A DNA stretch of 64,000 bases from Polaromonas sp. CG_9.7 (GCF_015752205.1 NZ_JADOVG010000005.1:62001-126000); one strand, 5' to 3'. Shown: positions 36,147 through 47,005, counted from the first letter of the stretch. Numbers and translations: made by a program. The notes: generated by a model not told the origin, from the letters alone.

Positions 36147-36518
36147 TCAATAAAACCAGGGGGCGGCTAGCGGAAACGCAAGTGCAATGAACACCAGCAT
36201 GACCACGGCCCAGAACAAGACCTTGTAGCGGCGGTTGATGTGCCGTAGTGCGCAGACCTGGCCCGGCGCACAGTTTGCTGCGGGTCGCCAGATACGCAGA
36301 TACGCGAAGTACAGCGACACGACTGCCGCACCAATGAAAATCGGCTGATAGGGTTCGAGCAAGGTCAGGTTGCTGATCCACGCACCTGATACACCAAGCG
36401 TGAGGAGCACCAAGGGCCCGAGGCAGCACGTGGAGGCCAGGATGGCCGCCAGACCGCCGCTCAGCAACGCACCTTGCCCGCCATCACGTGAAGATTCAGC
36501 TGATAAATCTTTTTTCAT
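36147..36518 (-). CDS. merT: Mercuric transport protein MerT
   Basis: The 123-residue protein has three membrane spans, the Cys pair C31-C32 in the first span (STCCLGPLV) and a second pair C82 and C88 in the cytoplasmic loop, as in MerT. It imports Hg(II) passed by MerP. It is the first gene after the mer promoter. No merA (mercuric reductase) is found downstream or elsewhere in the window. Confidence 0.94.
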   Translation of the reverse strand: MKKDLSAESSRDGGQGALLSGGLAAILASTCCLGPLVLLTLGVSGAWISNLTLLEPYQPIFIGAAVVSLYFAYLRIWRPAANCAPGQVCALRHINRRYKVLFWAVVMLVFIALAFPLAAPWFY

Positions 36519-36524
36519 GCTGTA

Positions 36525-36555
36525 AGCTTATCTCCGTACTCAAGTACGGAGTCAA
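36525..36555 (-). promoter_or_regulatory. merT promoter with MerR operator
   Basis: On the minus strand the -35 is TTGACT (36555-36550) and the -10 is TAAGCT (36530-36525), with the 19-bp spacer typical of MerR-regulated promoters. The spacer holds a perfect palindrome with arms CTCCGTACT and AGTACGGAG (36532-36551). MerR bound here underwinds the long spacer when Hg(II) is present. Confidence 0.9.
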
Positions 36556-36560
36556 GCACC

Positions 36561-36968
36561 ATGAATGAACCATCCAAAACACGCACCATCGGCGTCCTGG
36601 CCGATGCCGCCGGCGTCAATGTAGAGACGATCCGCTTCTACCAGCGCAAAGGTCTGATGCTGGAGCCTGACCGTCCATTGGGTGGTATTCGTCGTTACAG
36701 CAGCGCAGCTCTGGCCCGCGTGCGCTTCATCAAGTCCGCCCAGCGATTGGGTTTCAGTCTGGATGAGATCGCAGACTTGCTCCAACTTGAGGATGGGTCA
36801 CAGTGCGCCGAAGCGCGCGAGAAGGCCGAGCATAAACTGACAGACGTGCGAGTGCGGCTTGCCGATTTGCAAAGAATCGAGGAGGCTCTGAAAACGATTG
36901 TCGAGCGTTGCCGCACTACAAGCGGTCGGGTGAAGTGTCCGCTGATTGCGGTATTGAAGGAGAAATGA
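36561..36968 (+). CDS. merR: Mercury-responsive regulator MerR
   Basis: The 135-residue protein has the MerR HTH ([39 protein letters not shown]), a long dimer helix, and all three Hg(II) ligands: the Cys in LEDGSQC and the pair in [13 protein letters not shown] (C-x8-C), matching C82, C117 and C126 of Tn501 MerR. It is divergent from merTP with the operator between, so it represses and activates that promoter. Confidence 0.95.
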   Translation: MNEPSKTRTIGVLADAAGVNVETIRFYQRKGLMLEPDRPLGGIRRYSSAALARVRFIKSAQRLGFSLDEIADLLQLEDGSQCAEAREKAEHKLTDVRVRLADLQRIEEALKTIVERCRTTSGRVKCPLIAVLKEK

Positions 36969-37021
36969 CGATTTAACTGTCAGGAATCTGTTTCTGATTC
37001 CCCGTTACCACTTTGAAAATT

Positions 37022-37038
37022 GCTATTTATTTAATAGC
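37022..37038. repeat. 17-bp palindrome family copy
   Basis: GCTATTTATTTAATAGC, between merR and glmM. Confidence 0.7.
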
Positions 37039-37102
37039 TATAGCTTGTTGATGGCATTGCGAGAAATCATTCTTTTCTTAAAATTTCTCCTCGCAATCCG
37101 GC

Positions 37103-38434
37103 TCAAGACCGTATTGTGTTGGCGACCCGCTCAGCACAAGCCCTGGCTTGCTCGGCATCGCGTGCTTCCACCATCACACGCAGCAACGGTTCTGTGCCAC
37201 TGGCCCGGATCAGGATACGACCGGTATCGCCCAGTTCAACCCGTACCGCTTCAGTGTGCGTCGCCAGTTCTGCACTGTCTTTCCAATTCTGACCAGGCTT
37301 GAGCCGCACATTGATCAGGGTCTGCGGGAACAGTACCACATCGGACAGCAGTTCAGAAAGCGTCTGCTGGCTGCGCACGCAGGCCTGCAGCACCTGAAGT
37401 GCGCTGATCAGGCCATCGCCGGTGGTGTGCTTGTCCAGTGCCAGCAAATGGCCGGAACCCTCGCCGCCTAGCAGCCAGCCACGCTTTTCAAGTTCTTCAA
37501 GCACATAGCGGTCGCCAACCTTGGCACGCACAAATTCCAGACCTTTGGCTTTTAACGCCAATTCCACAGCCATATTGGTCATCAGGGTACCGACAGTGCC
37601 CGGAACTTTTTCGCCGCGCGCAAGACGCTCGTTAACCATCAGAAACAGCACTTCGTCGCCGTTGAAAAGACGGCCTTCGGCATCGACTACCTGCAGCCGG
37701 TCAGCATCGCCGTCGAGTGCAATGCCGTAGTCAGCCTTATTGGCGAGCACCGCAGCCACCAGTGCGTCTGGATGGGTTGCACCGAAACCATCGTTGATGT
37801 TCAGGCCATCGGGCGCGCAGCCGATGGCAATCACCTCGGCACCTAATTCATGAAACACCATGGGGGCAATGTGGTAGGCCGCCCCGTGTGCGCCGTCGAC
37901 CACAATCTTCAAGCCTTTGAGCGTCAAGTCGTGGGCAAAAGTGCTTTTGCAAAATTCAATGTAGCGTCCGGCAGCATCGTCAAGCCGACGGGTTTTTCCC
38001 AATGACGCTGAATCTGCCCAGACCGGCGGCTCATCAAGTGCGGCTTCCACCGCGGACTCCCATTCGTCATTGAGCTTGGTACCGTGGGCGCTGAAAAACT
38101 TGATGCCGTTGTCGGCAAAGGGGTTGTGGCTGGCACTGATCACCACGCCCAGGCTGGCACGTTGCGCCCGCGTCAGGTAGGCGACACCGGGCGTTGGCAA
38201 GGGCCCAAGCAGCACCACGTCAACACCAGCGGAATTGAAACCGGACTCCAGCGCACTTTCCAGCATGTAGCCTGAAATCCGGGTGTCCTTGCCGATCAGC
38301 ACAGTCGGGCGCGTTTCGGTTCTGCGCAGTACGCGTCCTACTGCATGGGCGAGACGAAGTACGAAATCAGGCGTGATGGGCGCCTGTCCGACCGTGCCGC
38401 GGATGCCATCGGTGCCAAAGTATTTTCTTGTCAT
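37103..38434 (-). CDS. glmM: Phosphoglucosamine mutase
   Basis: The 443-residue protein starts [16 protein letters not shown] and has the phosphoserine motif [14 protein letters not shown] (S102), the metal-binding DGDADR and the sugar-binding GEGSGH. It converts glucosamine-6-phosphate to glucosamine-1-phosphate for peptidoglycan and LPS. It follows folP by 154 bp in the usual ftsH-folP-glmM order of proteobacteria. Confidence 0.96.
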   Translation of the reverse strand: MTRKYFGTDGIRGTVGQAPITPDFVLRLAHAVGRVLRRTETRPTVLIGKDTRISGYMLESALESGFNSAGVDVVLLGPLPTPGVAYLTRAQRASLGVVISASHNPFADNGIKFFSAHGTKLNDEWESAVEAALDEPPVWADSASLGKTRRLDDAAGRYIEFCKSTFAHDLTLKGLKIVVDGAHGAAYHIAPMVFHELGAEVIAIGCAPDGLNINDGFGATHPDALVAAVLANKADYGIALDGDADRLQVVDAEGRLFNGDEVLFLMVNERLARGEKVPGTVGTLMTNMAVELALKAKGLEFVRAKVGDRYVLEELEKRGWLLGGEGSGHLLALDKHTTGDGLISALQVLQACVRSQQTLSELLSDVVLFPQTLINVRLKPGQNWKDSAELATHTEAVRVELGDTGRILIRASGTEPLLRVMVEARDAEQARACAERVANTIRS

Positions 38435-38588
38435 GGGTGTTGTGGTTTATTGACGTTGTGGTGCAGTATTCAGCCCATTAAGAGCACGACTTGGCACTGA
38501 TTTTATGGCCGTCTTTTGAGCTTGGACCAAACGACTGCCATTTTTTGTGCACTGCAACAATCATGCGTCATGTGCCAAGCGCATTGTC

Positions 38589-39437
38589 CTATGGGCTGGC
38601 AGCTTTCCAGACTTTCAATACTTGCACGGTTTCCCGCACGTCATGAACTCGCACGATATGTGCGCCGCGTTCAATGGAGAGCAAGGCGGCGGCTACGCTT
38701 GGAATCATGCGCCCCTGAGGTGAAGCTGTTGCCAGATCATCACAGACCGCGGCCAGCGATGATTTACGTGACCAACCCGCGAGCAGCGGATAGCCGGCTG
38801 CCAGCAATTCATGCTGGCGTGCCAGCAGGACAAAATTCTGCTCCACTGTTTTTCCAAAACCAATGCCCGGATCCAGCACGATACGGGATTTTTCGACCCC
38901 GAGCGTTTGCAAGGTTTGTGCTGCCTCCTTCAGAAACAAGAAAACCTGAGGAACCACGTCACCCTGCATGGGCGTTGCCTGCATGGTTTGCGGCTCGCGA
39001 TGCATGTGCATCAGGCAGACACCACAAGACGCATGCGCCGCCACAGCTTCAAGAGCTCCTGGCTGACGAAGCGCCCAGATGTCATTGATGATGTCGGCCC
39101 CAAGATCGAGCACGGCGCGCATGACTTCGGGCTTGTAGGTGTCCACTGAAACCGGCACGCCCAGCGTGACGGCATGGCGAACCACCGGCAGCACACGGGC
39201 CAGTTCCTGCTCCAGCGGCACTGGCAAGGCGCCAGGACGCGTGGATTCGCCGCCGATGTCCAACAGGTCCGCGCCATCCCGAACCAACTTTTCGCAATGG
39301 GCCAACACGACCGACAAATTATCAGTAGCAAAGGAATAGTTTGCGCCGTCAGAAAATGAATCTGGCGTGACATTGACAATGCCCATGACGCGAGGTTGCG
39401 ACAGGTCCAACTGAAAACGCGCGGTTTGCCAGATCAC
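38589..39437 (-). CDS. folP: Dihydropteroate synthase
   Basis: The 282-residue TIM-barrel protein has the pterin-binding signatures GIVNVTPDSFSDG near residue 19 and LLDIGGESTRPGA, and DPGIGFGKTVEQN. It condenses p-aminobenzoate with dihydropterin pyrophosphate in folate synthesis and is the target of sulphonamides. The start codon is GTG. A terminator separates it from ftsH, so it may have its own promoter. Confidence 0.96.
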   Translation of the reverse strand: MIWQTARFQLDLSQPRVMGIVNVTPDSFSDGANYSFATDNLSVVLAHCEKLVRDGADLLDIGGESTRPGALPVPLEQELARVLPVVRHAVTLGVPVSVDTYKPEVMRAVLDLGADIINDIWALRQPGALEAVAAHASCGVCLMHMHREPQTMQATPMQGDVVPQVFLFLKEAAQTLQTLGVEKSRIVLDPGIGFGKTVEQNFVLLARQHELLAAGYPLLAGWSRKSSLAAVCDDLATASPQGRMIPSVAAALLSIERGAHIVRVHDVRETVQVLKVWKAASP

Positions 39438-39506
39438 GAAAGGTCCTTGCGGGTGACTACGGATTGAACGATTAAATGGGGCATAACGATAACAACAGGC
39501 CCAAAG

Positions 39507-39532
39507 AAAAACCGGGGACTGGCCCCGGTTTT
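39507..39532. terminator. Rho-independent terminator after ftsH
   Basis: AAAAACCGGGG (39507-39517), loop ACTGG, CCCCGGTTTT (39523-39532): a perfect stem with A- and T-tracts. It lies 31 bp past the ftsH stop on the minus strand and before folP. Confidence 0.85.
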
Positions 39533-39562
39533 CAGAATATCTGGCGAACTGAAGGGTCTAGA

Positions 39563-41488
39563 TCAGGCGGCGTTAGGGGCCGGGTCAGTTGTAACCGCTG
39601 GACTGCCACCACTCGGGCCAGAGCCCCCGCTGCCAACGGAAGGATTGCGTGGCGTCCAGTCTTTGGGAGGACGCGGCTCCTTGCCGGCCATGATATCGTC
39701 CATCTGCTCAACGTCGATGGTTTCCCATTCCAGCAAAGCCTTGGCCATCGCGTGCATCTTGTCCTTGTTGTCTTCGATGATTTTGCGCGCCAAGCTGTAT
39801 TGCTGATCAATGATGCGGCGCACTTCGTTATCGACTTTTTGCAGCGTGGCTTCACTCATGTTGTTGGTCTTGGTCACAGAACGGCCCAAAAACACTTCGC
39901 CTTCGTTCTCCGCATAAACCATGGGGCCGAGCGCATCGGTCATACCGTAGCGCGTCACCATGTCCCTTGCCAATCCGGTAGCCCGCTCGAAATCGTTGCT
40001 GGCGCCAGTGGTCATCTGGTTCATGAACACTTCTTCAGCGATACGGCCACCGAACAGCATGCTGATCTGGCTCAGCATGTATTCGCGGTCGTAGCTGTAG
40101 CGATCCTGCGCCGGGAGACTCATTGTGACCCCCAGGGCGCGGCCACGCGGAATAATGGTGACCTTATGGACTGGATCGCACTTTGGCAGCATTTTGCCGA
40201 GCAAAGCATGGCCAGACTCATGGTAAGCCGTATTTCGACGCTCTTCCTCAGGCATAACCATGCTCTTGCGCTCGGGACCCATCAGGATCTTGTCCTTGGC
40301 TTTTTCAAAGTCCTGCATCTCCACAGTGCGGGCACTGCGACGCGCGGCCATCAAAGCCGCTTCGTTGCACAGGTTGGCCAGATCGGCCCCCGACATGCCA
40401 GGGGTACCGCGGGCAATCACACTGGCATTCACGTCCTGTCCCAGCGGGACTTTGCGCATGTGGACATTAAGGATCTGTTCGCGGCCGCGAATGTCGGGCA
40501 GCGTGACATACACCTGGCGGTCAAAACGACCGGGACGGAGCAAGGCAGCGTCCAGAATATCGGGGCGGTTGGTGGCCGCCACGACGATCACACCTACATT
40601 GGTTTCAAAACCATCCATCTCAACCAGCATCTGGTTCAAGGTCTGCTCGCGCTCATCATTGCCACCACCGACACCGGCACCACGCTGGCGGCCAACGGCG
40701 TCAATCTCGTCAATGAAGATGATGCAAGGCGCATTTTTCTTGGCATTGTCAAACATGTCGCGAACCCGGGCGGCGCCCACGCCAACGAACATCTCAACGA
40801 AGTCGGAACCGGAAATCGAGAAAAACGGAACCTTGGCTTCACCGGCAATACCCTTGGCGAGCAAGGTTTTACCAGTGCCCGGAGGGCCAACCAAAAGCAA
40901 ACCACGGGGAATGCGACCGCCTAGTTTCTGGAACTTGGCCGGATCCTTCAGGAAATCGACCACCTCCTTGACTTCTTCCTTTGCCTCGTCGCAGCCTGCC
41001 ACGTCAGCAAATGTCACGGTGTTGGTGGATTCATCCAGCATGCGTGCCTTGGATTTACCAAAACTGAAGGCCCCGCCCTTGCCGCCGCCTTGCATTTGTC
41101 GCATGAAGTACACCCACACCCCGATCAGCAGCAGCATGGGACCCCAACTGACGAGGAGCGTCATCAGCAAGGAGCTTTCTTCGCGCGCCTTGACGTCAAA
41201 CTTCACATCGTTGGCGATCAAATCGCCAATCAAGCCACGGTCAAGGTAGGTGGCCGTAGTGCGGATTTTGCGGTCATCGATGGTTGTGGCGGCGATTTCA
41301 GTGCCTCCCTGACCTTCGGCGATAGTTGCCGTCCTGATGCGCTTGCCACGCACCTCTTCAAGAAACTCGGAGTAACCCAAGTAATTGGAGCCGGTGCCGG
41401 CGCGTGTGTCGAATTGCTTGAACACGGTGAAAAGCACCATAGCAATGACAAGCCAGATTGCTACTTTAGAAAACCACTGATTATTCAA
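39563..41488 (-). CDS. ftsH: ATP-dependent zinc metalloprotease FtsH
   Basis: The 641-residue AAA+ protease has two N-terminal membrane spans, the Walker A motif GPPGTGKT, the Walker [10 protein letters not shown], the SRH region, and the zinc site HESGH in the C-terminal protease domain. It degrades LpxC, RpoH and faulty membrane proteins. The start is TTG at 41488 (then [12 protein letters not shown]): GGAG lies 7 bp upstream and relatives start exactly here. The C-terminal tail is Gly/Ser/Pro-rich. Confidence 0.95.
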   Translation of the reverse strand: MNNQWFSKVAIWLVIAMVLFTVFKQFDTRAGTGSNYLGYSEFLEEVRGKRIRTATIAEGQGGTEIAATTIDDRKIRTTATYLDRGLIGDLIANDVKFDVKAREESSLLMTLLVSWGPMLLLIGVWVYFMRQMQGGGKGGAFSFGKSKARMLDESTNTVTFADVAGCDEAKEEVKEVVDFLKDPAKFQKLGGRIPRGLLLVGPPGTGKTLLAKGIAGEAKVPFFSISGSDFVEMFVGVGAARVRDMFDNAKKNAPCIIFIDEIDAVGRQRGAGVGGGNDEREQTLNQMLVEMDGFETNVGVIVVAATNRPDILDAALLRPGRFDRQVYVTLPDIRGREQILNVHMRKVPLGQDVNASVIARGTPGMSGADLANLCNEAALMAARRSARTVEMQDFEKAKDKILMGPERKSMVMPEEERRNTAYHESGHALLGKMLPKCDPVHKVTIIPRGRALGVTMSLPAQDRYSYDREYMLSQISMLFGGRIAEEVFMNQMTTGASNDFERATGLARDMVTRYGMTDALGPMVYAENEGEVFLGRSVTKTNNMSEATLQKVDNEVRRIIDQQYSLARKIIEDNKDKMHAMAKALLEWETIDVEQMDDIMAGKEPRPPKDWTPRNPSVGSGGSGPSGGSPAVTTDPAPNAA

Positions 41489-41643
41489 GGACTGCTCCGA
41501 TATATGAATCCAAAACCGATTGCATCGCACATGAGACTCATTTTAGGCGTTTCAAGAGGCCAGACCGGCGATTAAGGCTTTGCATCCCTGTGCAGAACAC
41601 GGATTTAACCGGATATTTCAGCGTTACGAACGTAATTTCATCC

Positions 41644-42378
41644 TCATGTCATATTTTTCAGACCCTTGCCAATCAAGAAGGTTTCAGAAGAATTTGAACG
41701 CGAAGCCTTGGGCTTCATGCGCTTGACCACCTTGAAACTGGCCTGAAACAGCTTGACAAGATCGTCATAACCGCTGCCGTGAAACAGTTTGACGACCAGT
41801 GAGCCGTCCGGCTTCATGCGGGACTGGGCAAATTCCACCGCCAGTTCGACCAGATGGGCGATGCGCGCCGCATCCACCGACTCAATGCCGGACAGATTGG
41901 GCGCCATATCCGAAATCACCAGGTCCACCTTGACAGCGCCCTGCTCTGAGCGCAACGCTTGCTCCAGTTTTTCCAGCACGTCGGGTTCGCGGAAGTCGCC
42001 CTGTATAAAGGCCACGCCTTCAATGGGTTCCATGGGCAACAAGTCCAGCGCGATGATGCGGCCATTGAGCGCTCCCGCTGCGGCGCCGGTTGGCGAGAGC
42101 TTGCGCCGGACATACTGACTCCACGCGCCCGGCGTGCTGCCCAGGTCGACGACGCAGTCGCCGGGCTTGACCAATCCCAGCGTTTCGTCCATTTCCTTGA
42201 GCTTGAAAGCAGCGCGGGCGCGATAGCCTTCCTTGCGGGCCTGCTTCACATAGGGGTCGTTGATATGGTCGTGTAGCCACGCCTTGTTGACTTTTTTACC
42301 TTTTGCATCACCCTTGGTGGCGACCTTGGAGGTCGATTTCGGGAGGAGTTTGTGGTCTGACTTGGCATTTACTTTCAT
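41644..42378 (-). CDS. rlmE: 23S rRNA (uridine(2552)-2'-O)-methyltransferase RlmE
   Basis: The 244-residue protein has the RlmE (FtsJ) core: [38 protein letters not shown] with the SAM motif, [14 protein letters not shown], and VVKLFHG with the catalytic Lys. It methylates U2552 of 23S rRNA. An N-terminal Lys-rich extension of about 30 residues is longer than in E. coli. It is upstream of ftsH on the same strand, the conserved rlmE-ftsH pair, and divergent from yhbY. Confidence 0.95.
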   Translation of the reverse strand: MKVNAKSDHKLLPKSTSKVATKGDAKGKKVNKAWLHDHINDPYVKQARKEGYRARAAFKLKEMDETLGLVKPGDCVVDLGSTPGAWSQYVRRKLSPTGAAAGALNGRIIALDLLPMEPIEGVAFIQGDFREPDVLEKLEQALRSEQGAVKVDLVISDMAPNLSGIESVDAARIAHLVELAVEFAQSRMKPDGSLVVKLFHGSGYDDLVKLFQASFKVVKRMKPKASRSNSSETFLIGKGLKNMT

Positions 42379-42419
42379 GCGGCCTATTGTCGTCTTCCCG
42401 ACACCGCCGATAATTGCGC

Positions 42420-42896
42420 ATGGCTCAAATACAACTTACCCCTGCCCAGCGCAAAGACCACCGCGCTGAAGCGCACCATCTCAATGCCGTCGTGATGATT
42501 GGCTCCGACGGCCTGACCGACAATGTAAAAAAGGAAATCGACGCCGCCTTGAGTGCCCATGGCCTGATCAAGGTACGGGTCCAGTCCGACGACCGTGCAG
42601 GCCGCGAAGACATGTTCCGCTCGCTGGCTGAAGAACTTGACGCTGCGCCCATCCAGCACATCGGCAAGTTGCTGGTGTTCTGGCGGCCGGTTCCCGAGAA
42701 AGAGAAAAAGGTCAGCGAAGACCGCATGGCCGGCCCGCGCGACGTGAAAGTGCTGAAGAACAGTTCGCGCTATGGCCAGCGGCCAGAAGTCAAGACCCTG
42801 CGGGTGCTGGGCAACCAGCGCCTCACACCGGGCGGCAGCGTCAAGCGCGCCAAGCCCCGCCAGCAAGTCAGCGTCAAGAAACGGTCACAAGACTGA
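42420..42896 (+). CDS. yhbY: Ribosome assembly RNA-binding protein YhbY
   Basis: The 158-residue protein has an N-terminal CRM domain ([49 protein letters not shown]), as in YhbY, which binds pre-50S particles. The C-terminal 60 residues are a basic extension missing in E. coli YhbY (97 residues). The start is ATG at 42420; a TTG six bases earlier is less likely. It is divergent from rlmE with a 41-bp gap, the classic arrangement. Confidence 0.93.
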   Translation: MAQIQLTPAQRKDHRAEAHHLNAVVMIGSDGLTDNVKKEIDAALSAHGLIKVRVQSDDRAGREDMFRSLAEELDAAPIQHIGKLLVFWRPVPEKEKKVSEDRMAGPRDVKVLKNSSRYGQRPEVKTLRVLGNQRLTPGGSVKRAKPRQQVSVKKRSQD

Positions 42897-42913
42897 ACTT
42901 TCTCCAAGCCCTG

Positions 42914-42945
42914 AACCGACCTTGCGACTTCGCTGGTCGGTTTTT
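42914..42945 (+). terminator. Rho-independent terminator of yhbY
   Basis: AACCGACC (42914-42921) pairs with GGTCGGTT (42935-42942), followed by a T-rich run. It lies 18 bp past the yhbY stop. Confidence 0.85.
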
Positions 42946-43007
42946 GCTTTTTCATGTATAAAAAAACTTGCGGCCTTTAGATTTACCCCAGCCGCCCACA
43001 GTTAAAT

Positions 43008-45062
43008 ATGATGAAAAATCCACTTCTTGACTTCTCTGACCTTCCCCTGTTTGACCAGATCCTGCCCGAGCATGTCGGCCCGGCGATGGACGATTTGCTT
43101 GCCAAAGCCGAAACGGCGCTGGAGCAGGTCACGGCAGATGACTTTCCGGCGACGTGGAGTGGTATTGCCGGCGTGCTTGATGTGGCCACAGAAAACCTTG
43201 GCCGTGCCTGGGGCGCCGTTAGTCACCTGAACGGCGTGGCGGACACACCTGAGTTGCGTGCCGCCTACAATGCCGCCCTGCCCCGCGTCACCGAATTCTG
43301 GACGCGCCTGGGCGCTGACGAACGCCTGTATGCCAAGTACAAGGCCATCGACGCGGGCAGCCTGAATGACGAGCAGCGCCAGGCACACAAGAATGCCATC
43401 CGAAACTTTGTGCTTTCGGGCGCCGAACTGACGGGTGCGGCCAAGGAACGATTCGCGCTTATTCAGGAGCGCCAGGCCGAACTCAGCCAGAAATTCAGTG
43501 AAAACTCGCTTGACGCTACGGATGCGTTTGCTTACTACGCCACCGATGATGAAGTGGAAGGCATTCCAGAAGACGTGTTGCAAACCGCCAAGGCGCAGGC
43601 TGAAGCCGAGGGCAAGGCCGGCTATCGGCTCAGCCTGAAAATGCCAAGCTATCTGCCGGTGATGCAATTTGCCGAAAGCAGCAGCCTGCGCGAGAAGCTC
43701 TACAAGGCCTACACCACGCGCGCCAGCGATCAGGCTCCGGCTGAATTCAGCCAGTTTGACAACAGCGCGGTGATGCAGGAAATCCTGGCCTTGCGTCAGG
43801 AAGAATCACGGCTGTTGGGTTACCAGAATTTCGGCGAGGTCTCGGTGGTGGCCAAGATGGCCAAGTCGCCCGAAGAAGTCGTGACCTTTCTGCGTGACCT
43901 GGCCCGCCGCGCCCGTCCCTATGCGGAAAAAGACATTGCCGACCTGCGCAGGTTTGCGGCTGAGAAACTGAACCAGTCGGCCCCCCAGGCCTGGGACTAT
44001 GCCTACATTGGTGAAAAGCTCAAGGAAGAGCGCTATGCCTTCAGCGAGCAGGAAGTCAAGCAGTACTTCACCGCACCCAAGGTGCTGGCGGGCCTGTTCA
44101 AGATCGTCGAAACCCTCTTCGAGGTGCAGATTCGCGAGGATTCAGCGCCTGTGTGGAAGCCGGGCGTGGCGTTTTACCGCATCGAGCGCGATGGCCAACT
44201 GGTCGGCCAGTTCTACCTTGACCAGCCAGCCCGCAACGGCAAGCGCGGTGGCGCCTGGATGGACGATGTGCGGGCCCGCTGGCTGCGCCCCGACACCGGC
44301 ATGCTGCAAACGCCTGTTGCGCATTTGGTGTGCAATTTTGCCGACAGCGTCGGCGGCAAGCCCGCGCTGCTGACGCATGATGACGTGACCACGCTGTTTC
44401 ACGAGTTCGGCCATGGTTTGCACCACATGCTCACGCAGGTCAACGAGCACGACGTGTCGGGCATCAGCGGCGTCGAATGGGACGCGGTCGAGTTGCCGAG
44501 CCAGTTCATGGAAAACTTCTGCTGGGAATGGGACGTGCTAAAACAGATGACGGCGCATGTCGACACGGGCGAGCCACTGCCCCGCGCACTGTTCGACAAG
44601 ATGCTCGCTGCCAAGAATTTCCAGAGCGGCATGCAGACATTGCGCCAAGTCGAGTTTTCGCTCTTCGACATGCTGCTGCACACCTCGCACAACCCGGACG
44701 AGGACCTGATGGGCCTGCTGGGCGAGGTGCGCCGCGAAGTGGCAGTCATTTCTGCGCCAGCCTACAGCCGTACAGCGCACACCTTCAGCCATATCTTTTC
44801 AGGCGGCTATGCGGCGGGCTACTACAGCTACAAGTGGGCTGAAGTACTGTCGGCAGACGCCTATGCGGCCTTTGAAGAAACCGCAGCCGCCAACGACCAA
44901 GCAGGAAACGACAAGTCAACCGTCAGCGTGCAAGCTGGCAGAAAATACCGCCAGGCGATTCTCGAATCGGGCGGAAGCCGCCCGGCCATGGAGTCGTTCA
45001 AGGCATTTCGAGGCCGTGAACCTTCACTCGACGCCTTGCTGCGCCATCAGGGCATGGCTTGA
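43008..45062 (+). CDS. prlC: Oligopeptidase A (M3 metallopeptidase)
   Basis: The 684-residue cytoplasmic peptidase has the zinc site HEFGH at residues 465-469 (TLFHEFGHGLHHMLTQ), then DAVELPSQFMENFCWE with a downstream Glu ligand, as in M3 enzymes. It clears short peptides including signal-peptide fragments. Length and start (MMKNPLLDFSDLPLFDQI) match PrlC. It is 40 bp upstream of the glutaredoxin-like gene. Confidence 0.95.
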   Translation: MMKNPLLDFSDLPLFDQILPEHVGPAMDDLLAKAETALEQVTADDFPATWSGIAGVLDVATENLGRAWGAVSHLNGVADTPELRAAYNAALPRVTEFWTRLGADERLYAKYKAIDAGSLNDEQRQAHKNAIRNFVLSGAELTGAAKERFALIQERQAELSQKFSENSLDATDAFAYYATDDEVEGIPEDVLQTAKAQAEAEGKAGYRLSLKMPSYLPVMQFAESSSLREKLYKAYTTRASDQAPAEFSQFDNSAVMQEILALRQEESRLLGYQNFGEVSVVAKMAKSPEEVVTFLRDLARRARPYAEKDIADLRRFAAEKLNQSAPQAWDYAYIGEKLKEERYAFSEQEVKQYFTAPKVLAGLFKIVETLFEVQIREDSAPVWKPGVAFYRIERDGQLVGQFYLDQPARNGKRGGAWMDDVRARWLRPDTGMLQTPVAHLVCNFADSVGGKPALLTHDDVTTLFHEFGHGLHHMLTQVNEHDVSGISGVEWDAVELPSQFMENFCWEWDVLKQMTAHVDTGEPLPRALFDKMLAAKNFQSGMQTLRQVEFSLFDMLLHTSHNPDEDLMGLLGEVRREVAVISAPAYSRTAHTFSHIFSGGYAAGYYSYKWAEVLSADAYAAFEETAAANDQAGNDKSTVSVQAGRKYRQAILESGGSRPAMESFKAFRGREPSLDALLRHQGMA

Positions 45063-45102
45063 AACCCATGCTGAAAATACTTTGAAAAACTGGACCGGAA
45101 CC

Positions 45103-45786
45103 ATGAAATCAAGCGCATTGTGTTTTTCCGGATTCAAGGCACTGTTGATGCTGGGGCTGGCAGCCAGCGCCCTGTCTTCATTGCAGGTGCAGGCGCAGCA
45201 GATTTACCGCATCGTCGGGCCGGATGGCAGGCTGATTTTTTCGGACCGGCCACCGCCAGTGTCGGCGCCCAATACCCGAGTCAGCGAAGTCAATGTATCT
45301 GGCGGCGCAGGTGACAACACACCAGCCGGCCTGCCGTTCGAACTTCGCCAGGTGGTGCTCAAGTACCCGGTGGTCCTGTACACCGGCGAAAACTGCGCGC
45401 CCTGCGGCGCAGGCCGTTCATTGCTGACCCGTCGGGGCGTTCCATTCAATGAAAAAACGGTCATCACGGTCGCCGATACCGAGGCGCTTCAACGTCTGAG
45501 CGGCGAAACCTTATTGCCCTTTCTGACCATTGGCGGCCAGCATCTCAAGGGTTTTTCCGATGCGGAATGGACCCAGTTCCTAAATGCTGCGGACTATCCA
45601 AAGTCTTCGGTCCTGCTGCCCAGCTACCGATTGCCCAGGCCAGTGCCGTTGGTAGCCGAGTCGCTCTTGCCGGCATCGCCTCCTTCTGGCGAAAACAGCG
45701 AGCCGAAAACAGCGAAGAAAACCCCTGCGTTACGCCCCGTACAGGCACCTGCCAACAGCAGCAATCCGGGCGGCATCAAATTCTGA
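45103..45786 (+). CDS. Secreted DUF4124/glutaredoxin-domain protein
   Basis: The 227-residue protein has a signal peptide (about 1-28, cleavage after VQAQ), a DUF4124-like strand (IYRIVGPDGRLIFSDRPPP), and a glutaredoxin-like domain with a C-x2-C motif (YTGENCAPCGAGRSLLTRRGV). The Pro/Ser/Lys-rich tail is low complexity. It is probably a periplasmic thiol-redox protein; the partner is unknown. The ATG at 45103 fits the signal peptide start. Confidence 0.85.
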   Translation: MKSSALCFSGFKALLMLGLAASALSSLQVQAQQIYRIVGPDGRLIFSDRPPPVSAPNTRVSEVNVSGGAGDNTPAGLPFELRQVVLKYPVVLYTGENCAPCGAGRSLLTRRGVPFNEKTVITVADTEALQRLSGETLLPFLTIGGQHLKGFSDAEWTQFLNAADYPKSSVLLPSYRLPRPVPLVAESLLPASPPSGENSEPKTAKKTPALRPVQAPANSSNPGGIKF

Positions 45787-45905
45787 CCGATGTGAACAGC
45801 CTGTAATTCGAGCTCGCCGATCAACAGCCCGGTTGAGCGCAGGCGCTGCTTTGTTTTCGAAGTTTTGGCGGCACGTTTGGCACAATGCAAAACAGAAAGG
45901 CCAGA

Positions 45906-46820
45906 ATGCACCAACGAATCAGCGAAGAGATCACCTTCCGCAAGCTGGAAGTTTTGCTGGCTTACATGGAAACCGGCAGCCTGACGCGTGCGGCCGAGCG
46001 GCTTGATGTCAGTACGGTCAGCGTGCATCGTGCGCTTCACTCACTCGAAGAAGGGGTACGCTGCACCCTTTTCCGGCCTGAAGGCCGCAACCTTTTGCCT
46101 ACCGATGCTGCGCAGGCGCTGGCCGAAGTAGCACGCGACGTGCTCAAACTGATGGCCGACGGTATCACCTCGACCCGGCAGGCTGGAGGCTATGCGGCTG
46201 GCAGCATCAGGATAGGCTCGTTGTATTCGCTCACCATCAAGACTGTGCCTACGCTCATCATGGGCATCAAGCTGCGCAAGCCGGAGTTGCAAACCGAACT
46301 GATACTGGGCTCCAATGCGGACCTGCTGCAAAAGCTCAGGCAGGGTCTGGTCGATGCAACCCTGATGGCGGATTCCGAAGGCGAGGCCGACATTGAATCC
46401 ATTGCGCTGTTCGATGACGACATCTACTTTGCCGCGCCCGTCGGTTCCCCTTATGCGAACCTGGACTCTGTAGACCTCAGCGCCTGCGCTGACGAGCGCT
46501 TTGTCAGCCTGACTGAGGGCTTTGCCACCTATTCAGGCTTTGTAGAAGCCTTTCGGGTTGCTGGCTTCACACCCAGCATTGCCATGAAGGTGGGCGACAT
46601 TTTCTCGCTCATGAATCTGGTCAGCGGCGGCATTGGTTGCACGCTGCTGCCGGGCCGGGTGCGCGACGTGATTCCGAACAAGGTGCAATTGATTCCGCTG
46701 CAGCCGAGGTTCCTGATGCGCCAGCATATCGCTCTCAATTTCCTGCGCACCCGCGAGCGCGACCCGAATTTACTGGCGCTGGCATCGGTCTGCCGACTGT
46801 CGCGGCAATTGCTGGCGTGA
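45906..46820 (+). CDS. mdcR: LysR-type regulator of malonate utilisation (MdcR-like)
   Basis: The 304-residue protein has an N-terminal LysR HTH (TFRKLEVLLAYMETGSLTRAAERLDVSTVSVHRALHSLEEGVRCTLF) and an effector domain. MdcR of malonate loci has this unusual wording of the HTH (STVSVHRALHSLE). The ATG at 45906 has AAAGG upstream. It precedes madLM and the mdc operon, which it should activate with malonate as inducer (inference from context). Confidence 0.87.
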   Translation: MHQRISEEITFRKLEVLLAYMETGSLTRAAERLDVSTVSVHRALHSLEEGVRCTLFRPEGRNLLPTDAAQALAEVARDVLKLMADGITSTRQAGGYAAGSIRIGSLYSLTIKTVPTLIMGIKLRKPELQTELILGSNADLLQKLRQGLVDATLMADSEGEADIESIALFDDDIYFAAPVGSPYANLDSVDLSACADERFVSLTEGFATYSGFVEAFRVAGFTPSIAMKVGDIFSLMNLVSGGIGCTLLPGRVRDVIPNKVQLIPLQPRFLMRQHIALNFLRTRERDPNLLALASVCRLSRQLLA

Positions 46821-47005
46821 CTTCAGGGTTAACCCCCGACTGTTTCACCCACTGAAATCGTGACGCCTGCGCGTTAATTGATCTGCCTTGCCGGCGCCGA
46901 TAAAGTCGCACTCAAGAAACCAACGCGGCAAACCTTCCGGCTTGTGCGGGACCCGGTTTCTAACCATTCGGCCGAATACTGGCGGTGTAATAGGAGACAA
47001 GCATC

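Noticed and set aside
35632..36429. A 265-codon minus-strand frame covering merT/merP and ending with the GDCCVxC sequence
   Set aside because: Only its last 70 codons look like a protein; the rest is merT and merP read in the wrong frame. The gene is taken to start at 35844.
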